Below are positions 48,126 through 59,107 of a DNA stretch of 64,000 bases, piece after piece. A program made the translations under genes and the position numbers. The notes below the pieces were generated by a model. That model did no database searches. It worked only from the letters and a program-made list of their open reading frames with translations, and was not told where the DNA came from. Origin of the DNA: Piromyces finnis. Its lineage: Eukaryota; Neocallimastigomycota; Neocallimastigomycetes; Neocallimastigales; Neocallimastigaceae. The DNA lies in NCBI GenBank assembly GCA_002104945.1, contig MCFH01000059.1, positions 248,001-312,000 on the forward strand, written 5' to 3'. Numbering within the stretch: position 1 is the first letter of the stretch; each line of letters opens with the position of its first letter.

Positions 48126-48170
48126 ATTAGCTTATAAATTCGTCTGGAATCCGAATTTAGAGGAGGAGCT
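47709..48170 (+). other. Element B 3' untranslated region with A-runs, GC-richer tRNA-headed block and polypurine tract
   Basis: An A-run follows the stop codon; a second of about 50 A lies at 48069-48122. Between them, 47810-48050 is markedly more GC-rich than the window. On the minus strand it opens with an A box TGGTACAATGG (about 48037-48047) and a B box GGTTCGAAGTC (about 47994-48004). The end is ATTCGTCTGGAATCCGAAT then GAGGAGGAGCT just before the LTR. A 75-codon frame here is not a gene. Confidence 0.75.
47985..48055 (-). other. tRNA-like (SINE-type) head in the B 3' UTR
   Basis: Minus-strand A box TGGTACAATGG and B box GGGTTCGAAGTC about 43 nt apart, the spacing of an internal Pol III promoter. 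It is followed by ~170 GC-richer bases. This may be a SINE inserted in the element or a part of it. Confidence 0.6.
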
Positions 48171-48292
48171 TGTAATGAGGTATATCTAATGATAAGGGTT
48201 AGACTAGAAAATCATTAAGGTTAGATTAATGAAAATTTCATAATTATATTTTTATAACCAATCATTAAGTAATTAATTCACTTATCAAATTG

Positions 48293-48335
<43 letters not shown>

Positions 48336-48567
48336 ATTTTCATGTATAAAAGAGAGAATAAGAAAGATAAAATAGTTCTTTAGTGTTTTTATTAATAATT
48401 AATAAAAATTAGTTTTTTTTTTTGTTTCGTCTTTAGTTTGATAATACACTGACCTAGCGAGTTAGTCGTATTATAATAATAAATTTAATAAATAAACATT
48501 ATTAAAAAAAATACATATATTTGATACATTAGAGTGTGTGTGTTTATTATTATAATATTTCGTTACA
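48171..48567 (+). repeat. Element B 3' LTR
   Basis: Second 397-bp LTR copy, no difference from 43043-43439 found by eye. Confidence 0.95.
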
Positions 48568-48572
48568 ATCTT

Positions 48573-49056
48573 AAAAAGTTTTTATTTAATTAAAATTAGT
48601 TTAATAACTTTAGCGTAGTTTGAAATTAGCATTTTTGATTATAAATATATAATAAATAGTATTATTAATATTTAATTAATATATAGGTAATACATGGACT
48701 GTATTCAATTTGCAGTTCACTCAAATTGAATCAAAAGTGTATTTAATTAGTTTTAGTTTAGTTTATTCATTTTATTATTTAATTAAATTAGTATTAAATT
48801 AGTTTTGTTTATTTTATATTGAATATATGTATAATTAAATAGAATAGTATATTAAAATACAATTTACAAAAAATATAAATACATGTAAAATTTCTTGATT
48901 AAAACAATGTAATTGTTATTGACTATTATTTAGTTAATAACTAAATAAAATTAATAAAAGAGATATTTTTTAAATATAATTTATTTTCTTGTTTTTTCTT
49001 TATTTTGTGTTGTTGTTTTATTTTATAATCTGTTTTACATTTATAAAACTTTTACA
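48573..49056 (+). repeat. Element A 3' LTR, right part (after B insertion)
   Basis: Continues the A LTR from position 232, matching 36730-37224 except for a ~10-base deletion near 49020 and a one-base difference in a T-run. Ends AAAACTTTTACA at 49056. Confidence 0.93.
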
Positions 49057-49704
49057 ATTTTGTACTTCCAAATATTTTTCTAGGTTATCATGATAAAAAT
49101 GACCTAACCTACTATGCCATAATAACTTACTTTCATCATTTAGTCTTGATGAATGAATTTATTGTATACTTGAAATACATAATTTTGGAGTATTTATATT
49201 CTTTGACACAATCTGTATAATATTATTTTCATTCACTTTAAATCTTCCAATAAATTTGTTATTATTTTTATTTTTATTTTTTATTTTTAAACTTAAATAG
49301 GCATTATTCCTTTTTTCAGTAATATTGTTTATAATTCCATTTTTAGCTAATTTAGTTCCACTTAAAAAATTCTTTTTGATTTGATCAGAGTGGAAAACAT
49401 TATTTAAGATAATTCTTTTATTATTAATTGTTCCAATATAAGAACCGTATCCTGAAAATTTGCATAATGTATTATTTGCACACTTCATTTTGATTTCTTT
49501 TTCGATAAAATTAACAAGAATATCTTTGTTGCAAGTTATATGTTCCGATGCTCCAGTGTCAAAAGTCCATACAGTTTTATTTTTTAATTCATCGTATTCA
49601 AAGTTATTTAATTGAAATTCTTGAGTATTATTATCATTCGTAAATTCTTCCTTTTTATTGTGATTATTTACTTTATCGAAACTAGAAAAATCTTTATCAT
49701 ACAT
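49057..49704 (-). pseudogene. Copia L protease and pre-integrase
   Basis: Protease DTGASEHITCNK and a GAG-pre-integrase motif (RLGHFYHDNLEKYLEV) that is cut by the LTR of A. An in-frame stop after CISSIQ at ~49159 separates the two. Nearly identical to copia M part 1. The integrase core that should follow is absent from the window on either side of A. Confidence 0.9.
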
Positions 49705-49724
49705 TTTCCTTAATTCATCGAAAC

Positions 49725-50712
49725 TTAAATTGCCATGTTTATCTTCTTCATAGTATCCGATATTTGAAAAATTCTTGAAGGTTTTGATTTAAAGTTGTTA
49801 TTTTTAAAGTTTCTACCCTTTTGTTTTTGATTTCTTGAATATTTCTCTGATGTATTTCTATATTTATTTCCTTCTCTATTTTTGTTTTTTAGGTTAAATT
49901 TGCATTGATCTAAGCTATAATCATACGTTTCGCAAATGTAGCAATAGTTTTTAGTAGATTTGCTTTTGTATTTGTTATTTGGAATTGTTTTTGTTTTATT
50001 GAAAATTTTTTCTTTTGAGATAAAATCTATATCCATTGGATCATTACTTGACAATTTGACATTATCAATTTTACTAATAGTTGACTTATCCTTGAGGTAT
50101 TTGATCATTAAGTGTTTGTCAATAACTTCTTCAATGAATTCATCAGATTTAATTTTTGTGGATATAGTCATTCTTTCTTGTAAGTATTTTGGAAGAGCAT
50201 GATAAATAATTTTTACCTTCTCAACTTCACTCATGATTTTAGTATCTTGTTTTTCTATAGAAGTAAATATGTTTTTGATTTTCCTAATTATAGATGGTAA
50301 TTCTTCTAAATTTCTAGCCTTTATTGAATAGAGTTTATTAATTCTTTGATTGAAGATCTTCCTTTTTTCCTCCTTTATATAATTCATTAAGTAAATTCAT
50401 GAGTTCGTAAGCTGTTCTACCATCTTTTACCATTTCGCGGGTTTCTAGATTTAGGTTGTAATTTATGATTGCAATCGCAATCGCATCATTTCGATCTGCC
50501 ATTTTTAGCTTTTGGGTTAATTCATCTTAAGCGGTACCTCCATCATCATCATTCTTGATTTCTTCAATTTTCCTTTCTAAGTTCCCAATTACGTCCTTTT
50601 GAATATATTCTAAGACTCCTTTTCCTCTTAACAAATACTTAATGGTATAACACCATATATCGTAGTTTCCTTCTGTAAGGATAGTTGGCTGAAAGTGCAA
50701 TTCCTCTAACAT
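49725..50712 (-). pseudogene. Copia L Gag, in at least three frames
   Basis: ATG at 50712 opens MLEELHFQPTILTEGNYDIW, typical of copia gag, stopping at 50527. A middle part (DAIAIAIINYNLN) is readable near 50430-50500 in another frame, and the main part is open 50387-49725. Its zinc knuckle reads CYICETYDYSLDQC, with Tyr where His is expected. Loss of one A near 49783 puts gag out of frame with the protease; copia M keeps that base. Confidence 0.88.
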
Positions 50713-50761
50713 TTTGATTTTTAAAAGCGCAGAATAAGATGAGACTCTTAATCTATTATTT

Positions 50762-51062
50762 TGTGATAAATTTTATTATTAAAGTTTATTTATATGTAAA
50801 TATAAATAGGTAATTACATTGAATAAATTTATGGAAATATAAAACCTTTTATACTACAACGTGGCGTAGTATTTTATACAAGGTTAATCATATGAATAAT
50901 TTATAACTAGTCCATAAAAATAATATACTTAATCACATAAAATACATAACATTGAGGTTAATTATATTAATACTAAGATTATATTTATAATATATCAATT
51001 ATCAAATAAATATTAAATTTTAATTAATAAATAATATATAAAATTCTTTTTATATTCTAACA
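50762..51062 (-). repeat. Copia L 5' LTR
   Basis: 301 bp, one A/G difference from 33553-33853 by eye. Confidence 0.92.
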
Positions 51063-51628
51063 TTTAATTATTAAATTAAATATTTATTTAAATTATTAGT
51101 ATATATTCATTTAAAATTACTATAAGCATTTATTTATATTAATATTAATTATTCATTTATTTAATTTTAAAAATTTATTTAATTATTATACTAATTATTT
51201 ATTTATTTATTTATTTTAGTAATTTATTTAAAATAATAGTAAATATTCATTTACATTTGTTATTTAATATTTTTAATTACATTTATTTGTACATTTTAAG
51301 GAAACATTATGTATTTCATTTTTTATTAATTTTATATGTATGTAATTTATGTTGTGTATTTTATTTCAACAGAAATTTAAGAAACAATTAAAAAGTTATT
51401 AGGAAAATCGGATATTAAGGTTTTTCTGAAATTTATTTCGGTTTTACTTAATATTACGATGATTGATATATTAGTTATCAATCGAATATCTTTTTAGGTT
51501 TTTCTTCTAGTCTTTTCCTAAAAAGATTATTTGTTAAGATTAGAAATTATTCATTAAACGTTAAATTTCTACAAAATTATAAATAAAAGAACTCTTGGAT
51601 TCTACTAAAGAATCCAGAGTTATTATTA
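51063..51628. other. Gene-free spacer between copia L and LTR E
   Basis: AT-rich. It contains a hairpin near 51590-51622 (ACTCTTGGATTC / GAATCCAGAGT with one bulge) immediately left of LTR E. No ORF. Confidence 0.5.
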
Positions 51629-51832
51629 TGTAAAGATATCAAACGCCTCAGCCTGATATCTTTAATGTAACTTAAGCCACAAGTATTATTGTTTAAGTTA
51701 CACAAATTATATTACAGAAAAAGAAAATGAGACATAATTTATTTATTAATAATTAAAATTTGAAACAAAATAAATTATTAATTTATTTTTAATGTTTTAC
51801 AAACAAATTAAATTTCTCACTTTGTAAAGTCG

Positions 51833-52433
51833 ACACAAAAGAATAGATTAGGATATCTATTCTATTACAATAACACTAAAGATTTATATAAAATTGTTTT
51901 GTTAAAAAAATATCTTTTATTATAATAGAAATTATATTAATAACAATTACATCGATAAAATGATGAAAAATATCTTCTATTTATATTTTTCCTAAATACA
52001 TTTATATTATATTATAACTATTTATTTCTTATATATTATTATTTAAAATCTACACTAAAATCTTAATTATTAATAAATATTTAAACTATAACTATTTTTA
52101 GTAAAATACAATTGGCAATTCAAATTAAGTACTATTCAATTTGAATATGTGCCCATGTATTATTGATATATTAAACATTTAATAATTATATACTAGATGT
52201 CTATTTCTATTACAAAACAATACTAAAACTAGGGGTTTGAATTGAGAATTTTAATTTATTTGTTAAACATTAAGAATAAACTAATAATTTATTTTGTTTT
52301 AAACTTTAATTATTAATAAATAAATTATGTCCCATTTTCTTTTTCTGTAATATAATTCGTGTAACTTAAACAATGATATTTATGGCTTAAGTTACATTAA
52401 AGATATCAATCTGTGGCGTTTGATATCTTTACA
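51833..52433 (-). repeat. Element D 3' LTR
   Basis: 601 bp, TGTAAAGTCGACAC ... GATATCTTTACA on the plus strand. Preceded in element sense by the TCTCGCAGGAGCTCGACTTA motif and a GAGAGAGAGA tract (52434-52466). Confidence 0.93.
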
Positions 52434-52469
52434 ATCTCTCTCTCTAAGTCGAGCTCCTGCGAGATTAAT

Positions 52470-52976
52470 TTATAAAGAATCCTTTCTCGAAGGAATTTCA
52501 ATTACAAATGGTTGGTATCTATGCTTAATTAGATTACCAACTTTATTCTTTCTTATTCTCATGGAGGAGTCATTCAACTTATGTTTTGACTTTTTAGAGT
52601 TTCTTTCGAACTCTTGTATTAATTGTTTGTCCGGGATCTGATCTTCAGAAACCCAAGTGGATTTGTCAAATCCTTTCCACGATAACTTATAAAATGTCTC
52701 ACCATTAACAGATTTCATCTTCTCAATTTTTTCTGGAATTTTTTCAATTAAATCTGTGTTAAGATGAATATTTCTTTTCCTACTATTAGACCTATCTATA
52801 AACTCGTTTTCAAAGTATGGTTCTAACAATGAGACATGAAAGACTGGATGACATCTCATTGTCTTTGGGAGTTTCAATTTAAAAGCGAGAGAACTAACTT
52901 TTTCAATTATTTCAAATGGACCAAGCATTTGAGGTGCTAATTTCTTCTTCAAGTTAGTTCCCGGAGAATCTTTCAA
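52470..52976 (-). pseudogene. Element D integrase tail and chromodomain
   Basis: Continues the pol frame after a one-base deletion near 53000: LAPQMLGPFEIIEKV (GPY/F-like module), CHPVFHVSLLEPYFE, chromodomain-like FYKLSWKGFDKSTWVSEDQ, ending RYQPFVIEIPSRK. Without the frameshift it would be the C-terminus of the polyprotein. Confidence 0.9.
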
Positions 52977-55900
52977 TAACCATACCTTCTTTCCACTTCA
53001 AATTCCGGGGGACTCATTCTTTTCATATCGGCATATTTCTTATATGTTTCTTTTGCTTTTTCTAAGCTTTCTTTTAATAATTTAAAGTTTTTATTCATAT
53101 CAATTACTCTTTGTTCAGCTCTACTAGGTCTATCATTAGCCGGGATTTCCAAGCTGAACTTTGGATGAAAACCATAATTAGCAAAGAATGGGGATTGATT
53201 TATAGATTGCTGTAAAGTGTTATTATATGCAAATTCAGCAAATGGAATAAGATCAACCCAGTTATTCTGCTTCTTATTGATAAAACAACGGAAATATTGT
53301 TCTAATATGCCGTTCACCCTCTCCGTTTGACCATCTGTCTGCGGATGGTTAGCAGTTGACAATGAATGATTGATATTAAGAAGGTCACAAAGTCTTGACC
53401 AGAAATCAGAAGTAAATTGCGAGCCTCTATCAGAAATGATGGAATTAGGAAGACCATGCAAACGGAAGACATTGGCAATAAAAGCATCAGCAGCAATTGA
53501 AGCAGTAGGAAGACAACGTAAAGGAATGGCGTGAGCAAATTTAGTAAATCTATCGACAACAACCATAAGTGTAGTCATATCTCTGGACTTAGGAAGATCA
53601 ACAATAAAGTCGATAGAGATATCAGACCAAGGCCTACTAGGAGTGTCCAAAGGGGATAACAAACCATAAGGCTTATGTCTAGGGACTTTGGATTTGCAAC
53701 AAGTCACGCAAGATTTAATAAAGGATTTAACATCTGAATGAAATCTTGGCCACCAAAAGTTTCTTGAAATAAGTTCAACGGTTTTCTTAATGCCGAAATG
53801 GCCAGCAGCAACAGAATCATGATGGAGTTCTAAAACTCTAGTCCTAAGAGATTTAGGAACATAAATAAGATTGTTAAATAACAAAAATCCTTCACCATCA
53901 ATAATAACTTTATCAATATTTTTAATAGGTGCATTACTTGTAGAACCATTCATTTTAAATTGAACAATGGAATTGTACAAATCGTCATTTTTAAGTTCTG
54001 ATAAAATAGAATCTATTAAAGGTTTGTTATCGCTATGATGAAGTGAAATTGTAAGACAAGAAACATTAGAGTTAATATCATTCACTAAATGATCACTTCT
54101 ACGAGACAGAATGTCAGGCTTTCCAGATTTCTTTCCAGCTCTATAGATGAGTTTAAAGTCAAATCTGGATAAGAACAAATTCCATCTAATTTGTCTCTGA
54201 GATAACATTTCAGGTTTTCTAGGAAATGTTAAGTTCTTGTGATCGGTATAAATTATGAACTGATGGCGTGCACCCTCTAAGTAATGACGCCATTCTTCAA
54301 GAGCAACTATAATAGCTAAGAGTTCCTTGTCATATATAGGATAGTTTCTTTGACAACTCGTCAAACTTTTAGAAAGAAATGCAATGGGATGTAATTTGCC
54401 GTCAAACTCTTGAGAGAGAATAGCACCGACAGCATAATTACTAGCATCAGTTTCAACAATAAATTGTTTATTACTATCCGCATGTTTCAGAATAGGAGCT
54501 GACGTGAACAAAGTTTTTAATAAAATAAAAGCGTCCTGATCTTCTTTCCCCCAGTTAAAAGCAACATTTTTTCTAGTGAGTTTGTGAAGAGGGTTTGCAA
54601 TTTTAGCAAAGTCTTTAATAAAAATTCTGTAGTAGTTACATAGACCAATAAAAGACTGAACCTCTTTAACATTCTTGGGAACCGGCCAATCGATAATTGC
54701 TTTAACTTTATTCTCATCCATTTGCAACCCATCTTTTGAAATGACATAACCAAGAAAAGTGGTTTTCTTAACATCAAACTCACATTTTTCTAATTTAACA
54801 TAAAGATTATTTTCAAGTAGTTTCTTAAGTACCTTTTTAACATGCTCATGATGTTCTTTGATATTATTAGAATAAATAAGGATATCATCAATATATGAGA
54901 TAACAAAATCATCTAAATAATCACTAAGAACATCGTTAATAAAGTGTTGAAAGGTTGCAGGTGCATTCTTTAATCCAAAAGGCATAACCAGATATTCAAA
55001 ATGACCGTACCTAGTACGAAAAGCCGTTTTGTATTCGTCACCTTCTTTAATACGAACAAGATTATAAGCAGATTTGAGATCTAATTTAGTGAAAATTTTA
55101 GCATTTTTCACTCTTTCCAGAAGGTCACTTATTAAAGGTAAAGGATATGAATTACGAATTGTAATATCATTCAATCTTCTATAATCAATACAAAGTCTTA
55201 AGGAACCGTCCTTCTTTTTAACAAACAAAATTGGGGCACCAGCAGGAGACGATGATTTCCTAATAAAACCTTTATTTAAATTTTCATCTATATACTTTTT
55301 AAGTTCCTCTCTTTCAACTTCAGTTAATGGATACAAGGGTCCATAAAATAAAGTTGAATCATCCTTAAGTTTGATTTCACAATCATAAGGTCTATGAGGA
55401 GGTAACACTTCACAATTTTTTTCGTTAAACACTTCACTAAATTCTAAATATTGGGTTGGTACGGCGACCAATTTATCTTTATTAATATCCTTTTCATTAT
55501 TATTATTATTACTACATGATTCATTATCATTATTACATGTTTCAATAATTTTCGTTACAATACATTTAACTTTTTTATTAAAACTAATATATTCATCATC
55601 GCTGTCATCTTCATCATTAATGGTTCTAACAAGGCGGCCTTTAACATATTCTTTTTCTTCATGGTTTGGGACGGAGGGATCTACTTTCGGTTTTTTGGTT
55701 AAGCTTCGGTCAAGAACATCATGATCTAATTGATCATTCTTGGACTTCTTTCTTGGTTTTCTTTTTCTTTTACCTTTGTTACAGTGTCTGGCACAATAAC
55801 CAGAACTAAAAGCGATTTTCTTAGAGTCATAGAAAGCATTTGGATTATGCTTCTTTATCCACGGCAAACCAAGAATAACATCAACACCGGGGACTTGTAA

Positions 55901-56612
55901 TCCATAAAGTTGAATTACTTCGAAGTGATTTTTGCATCGGAGCATACACTTCTCAGTCCTTTCCCATACACTTACAACTCCATCACTAACACCTGATACA
56001 CGGAATGGTTCTACCTTTTCCAACTTAATACCAAGGTCTTCAGCAAGACTTGGATTAATGAAATTCAATTCAGAACCGGAATCAATTAAAACCTTAATTT
56101 TAACTTCCGAAACTTCATTGGTACTCAAGTAAAAATCCACAAGATTTAAATCACTTTTCACTCCCTTGACTCCAACTTTGTAAATTTTTGGATTAACAAT
56201 TTTTGGAGTCCTTTCTTTAACAATTCTTAACACTTTTCTGGGCTTTACTCTATTAGGACAATTAAATTTTAAATGTCCTGGCTGTTTACAAAGAAAACAT
56301 AATCCTTTTTTCTTTTCTTCTTCAAAGTTGTCCATGTTTTCATTGTAATTTTTACTTGATCCTTGGATATTCACATACCTTCTACGCTTGTTTTCTCTAC
56401 TAATTCTAAATACATCCACATCCATAGGATCATCAGCCCTTCTACTATTAAAATAAAATTCACTAAGCGAATTCCTTTTCATCATATCTTCAACTAAAAT
56501 AGTTGAAGAAATCAATTGTTCAATTGAAGTTGGGTTTGATTCAATGAAAGCCAACTTCTCCCTAAGTGGTGGTAGTAAACCTTTCAGAAACATGTAGATT
56601 TTTGCGCTATCA
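52973..56612 (-). pseudogene. Element D Gag end, protease, RT, RNase H and integrase
   Basis: Open frame of about 1210 codons entered from gag at the LTR F junction. Gag knuckle CFLCKQPGHLKFNC, protease IDSGSELNF, RT with [21 protein letters not shown] and YIDD, RNase H ETDASNYAVGAILSQ, integrase zinc site (HHDSVAAGHFG ... CVTCC) and core ([31 protein letters not shown]). It ends early after FEVERRYGY because of the one-base loss. Confidence 0.94.
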
Positions 56613-56617
56613 TTAAA

Positions 56618-57232
56618 TGTAAAGATATCAAACGCCTCTGTTTGATATCTTTAATGTAACTTAAGCCACAAGTATTATTGTTTAAGTTACACAAATTATA
56701 TTCAGAAAAAGAAAATGAGACATAATTTATTTATTAATAATTAAAGTTTAAAACAAAATAAATTATTAGTTTATTTTTAATGTTTAACAAGTAAATTAAA
56801 ATTCTCAATTTAAATCCCTAGTTTTAGTATTGTTTTTTCATAGAAATAAATAAATAATATATAAATAATAAATGATTAATATATCAATAATACATGTGCA
56901 CATATTCAAATTGAATAGTACTTAATTTGAATTGCCAATTGTATTTTACTAAAAATAGTTATAGTTTAAATATTTATTAATAATTAAGATTTTAGTGTAG
57001 ATTTTAAATAATACTATATTTTAAATAAATAGTTATAATAATATAAATGTATTTAGGAAAAATATAAATAGAAGATATTTTTCATCATTTTATCGATGTA
57101 ATTGTTATTATTAAAATTCTATTATAATAAAAGATATTTTATAAAACAATTTTTTATTTTATTTTTTCAAATTTTTGTGTTATTGTAATAGAATAGATAT
57201 CCTAATCTATTCTTTCAGTGTTCAACATTACA
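56618..57232 (+). mobile_element. Solo LTR F (D family) in element D gag
   Basis: 615 bp, TGTAAAGATATCAAACGCC ... TTCAACATTACA, flanked by TTAAA (56613-56617 and 57233-57237). Opposite orientation to D. Has TATAAATA near 57063 followed by GTAATTGTTAT. Ignoring it and one duplication, gag reads in frame across the junction. Confidence 0.93.
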
Positions 57233-57237
57233 TTAAA

Positions 57238-57639
57238 GCTTGAATTTTGGCTAATACGTTGAAACTCGGTAATGTAATCTAATACCTGACCAAGTTTCCT
57301 TTGGCGAATATTATCTAATTTACCGTTAGCTACAACGGTATCGTATCTATAACTGCCAAAGTTAGCCTTCAACCTATCTACAAATTCATCATAATGGTTT
57401 AAAACCTCACTATTATTCTTCATCAACACTGAAGCCCATTCCAACGGTTTACCAGAGAAGTATGATATAACAAAGTCGACCTTGACTCGATCTGTATTAT
57501 ACAGTGTCGGTCGAGTACGAAATACCAACTCAACTCTGGTTAAAAATCCATCCAATTCTCTTTGTTTACCAGAAAATACAGGTGGAGCATTAATAATGTT
57601 CCCCGAGTTCCCAGAAACACCTACAGTCCCATCACCCAT
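57238..57639 (-). pseudogene. Element D Gag, N-terminal part
   Basis: APPVFSGKQRELDGFLTRVEL and QNSSFN match element A gag. The frame is open upstream to 57681, but that start is a TTG; the first in-frame ATG is at 57639 (MGDGTVG), so I start there. Cut by LTR F after SSFN. Confidence 0.88.
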
Positions 57640-58062
57640 CTCCAAATTCAAACTTTTAAACTCACTAATTAAGTCCTCCAATTCAAAATATAATATACAA
57701 TATAAAATTAAAATGGTTTCTTACTACTGTTTCAAGTAAGTAATCTTAAAAAAATTTTTTTTTTTTTTTTTTTTTTTAATTACACTAGTACAATATATTC
57801 TAATACAAAAGTTATTCAAACGCGTTCTGCAAAGCAGTGTCGAACAAGTTTTGTATTACTAATTCCTGTAAGATTTTAATAGTTTTCTTTCTTCAATTTC
57901 TTGTCCTTCGGCGGTAGAATCCAACCAAGTAGCTTTTTCTTTCTTCAATATCTTGTCCTTCGGCGGTAGAATCCAACCAAGTAGCTTTTTCTTTCTTCAA
58001 TTTCTTGTCCTTCGGCGGTAGATACCCTAACGTATTCTTGGATTTCGTTAGGTAATTGTTAT
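57640..58062 (-). other. Element D leader with self-priming site and tandem repeats
   Basis: PBS 58052-58062 (ATAACAATTAC on the minus strand) abuts the LTR. Three ~55-bp tandem repeats (57888-58025) share TTCTTGTCCTTCGGCGGTAG. A T-run lies at 57757-57777. A small frame through the repeats is not a gene. Confidence 0.75.
57888..58025. repeat. Three tandem ~55-bp repeats in the D leader
   Basis: Units differ mainly by CAATTTC / CAATATC; the third is truncated by GGTAGATACC. On the element strand each unit contains CTACCGCCGAAGG. Confidence 0.93.
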
Positions 58063-58678
58063 TGTAAAGTCGACACAAAAGAATAGATTAGGATATCTAT
58101 TCTATTACAATAACACTAAAATTTTAAAATAAAATAAAAAAAATTGTTTTTTAAAAATATCTTTTATTATAATAGAATTTTTAATAATAACAATTACATT
58201 GATAAAATGATGAAAAATATCTTCTATTTATATTTTTCCTAAATACATTTATATTATTATAACTATTTATTTAAAATATAGTATTATTTAAAACCTATGC
58301 TAAAATCTTAATTATTAATAAATATTTAAACTATAACTATTTTTAGTAAAATACAATTGGCAATTCAAATTAAGTACCATATAATTTGAATATGTGCCCA
58401 TGTATTATTGATATATTAATCATTTAATAATTATATACTAGATGTCTATTTCTATTAAAAAACAATACTAAAACTAGGGGTTTGAATTGAGAATTTTAAT
58501 TTATTTGTTAAACATTAAGAATAAACTAATAATTTATTTTGTTTTAAACTTTAATTATTAATAAATAAATTATGTCCCATTTTCTTTTTCTGTAATATAA
58601 TTCGTGTAACTTAAACAATGATATTTATGGCTTAAGTTACATTAAAGATATCAATCTGTGGCGTTTGATATCTTTACA
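58063..58678 (-). repeat. Element D 5' LTR
   Basis: 616 bp. Minus-strand TATAAATA (58225-58232) and self-primer GTAATTGTTAT (58187-58197), complementary to the PBS at 58052-58062. Confidence 0.93.
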
Positions 58679-59107
58679 CACTTTAATTTCTTAGTCTTAG
58701 TATTGTTTTCTGATAGAAATAGATAAATAGTATATAAATAATAAATGATTAATATATAAATAATACATGGGCACATATTCAAATTGAATAGTACTTAATT
58801 TGAATTGCCTATTTAATTTTACTAAAATAGTAATAGTTTAAATATTTTATTAATAGTTAAGATTTTAGCATAGGTTTTAAATAATACTATATTTTAAATA
58901 AATAGTTATAATAATATAAATGTATTTAGGAAAAATATAAATAGAAGATATTTTTCATCATTTTATCAATGTAATTGTTATTATTAAAAATTCTATTATA
59001 ATAAAAGATATTTTTAAAAAACAATTTTTTTTATTTTATTTTAAAATTTTAGTGTTATTGTAATAGAATAGATATCCTAATCTATTCTTTTAGTATTCAA
59101 CATTACA

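Larger units (their letters stand above)
43043..48567 (+). mobile_element. Complete, intact Ty3/gypsy chromovirus B
   Basis: Two 397-bp LTRs (43043-43439 and 48171-48567) identical by eye, including the 37-base A-run, flanked by ATCTT (43038-43042 and 48568-48572). One intact 1399-codon gag-pol. It lies inside the 3' LTR of A. The youngest insertion in this stack and the best candidate for an active element. Confidence 0.97.
36499..49056 (+). mobile_element. Ty3/gypsy chromovirus A, broken, with B nested in its 3' LTR
   Basis: 5' LTR 36499-37224 (726 bp); 3' LTR 42812-43042 plus 48573-49056 (715 bp together, the difference being a ~10-bp and a 1-bp deletion). Pol is broken by a frameshift, a nonsense codon and an insertion. 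Outer flanks (GCTTC and ATTTT) are not a target duplication, and the copia sequence on the two sides is not contiguous. Confidence 0.93.
33553..51062 (-). mobile_element. Copia element L, split by gypsy A (which holds gypsy B)
   Basis: Two 301-bp LTRs (33553-33853 and 50762-51062) differ at one base by eye. Between them lie RNase H, RT and linker on the left and protease and gag on the right, all minus strand. The whole integrase core is missing at the A insertion. The bases outside the two LTRs (TATTT on the left, TTTAA on the right) do not form a target duplication. Several frameshifts make L non-autonomous. Confidence 0.9.
51833..58678 (-). mobile_element. Ty3/gypsy chromovirus D, nearly intact pol, gag split by solo LTR F
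   Basis: LTRs 51833-52433 (601 bp) and 58063-58678 (616 bp), flanked by CACTT (51828-51832 and 58679-58683). It inserted into a relative of its own LTR (E). The internal region holds gag (57639-57238, resuming 56612) and pol down to 52470. Related to A in every domain and in PBS. Confidence 0.94.
51629..59107 (+). mobile_element. Solo LTR E (D family), split by element D
   Basis: Left part 51629-51832 (TGTAAAGATATCAAACGCC), right part 58684-59107 (ending TTCAACATTACA); 628 bp when joined. Outer duplication TATTA (51624-51628 and 59108-59112). Plus orientation, TATA near 58940. Confidence 0.9.

Noticed and set aside
47903-48130. 75-codon frame ending in poly-lysine
   Set aside because: Runs through the tRNA-like block and an A-run of the B 3' UTR; not a plausible protein.
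57888-58025. CRISPR-like array
   Set aside because: Only three nearly contiguous units without unique spacers, inside a eukaryotic retrotransposon leader.
57893-58078. 61-codon frame in the D leader
   Set aside because: Translation of the three tandem repeats and LTR end; no in-family counterpart in A.
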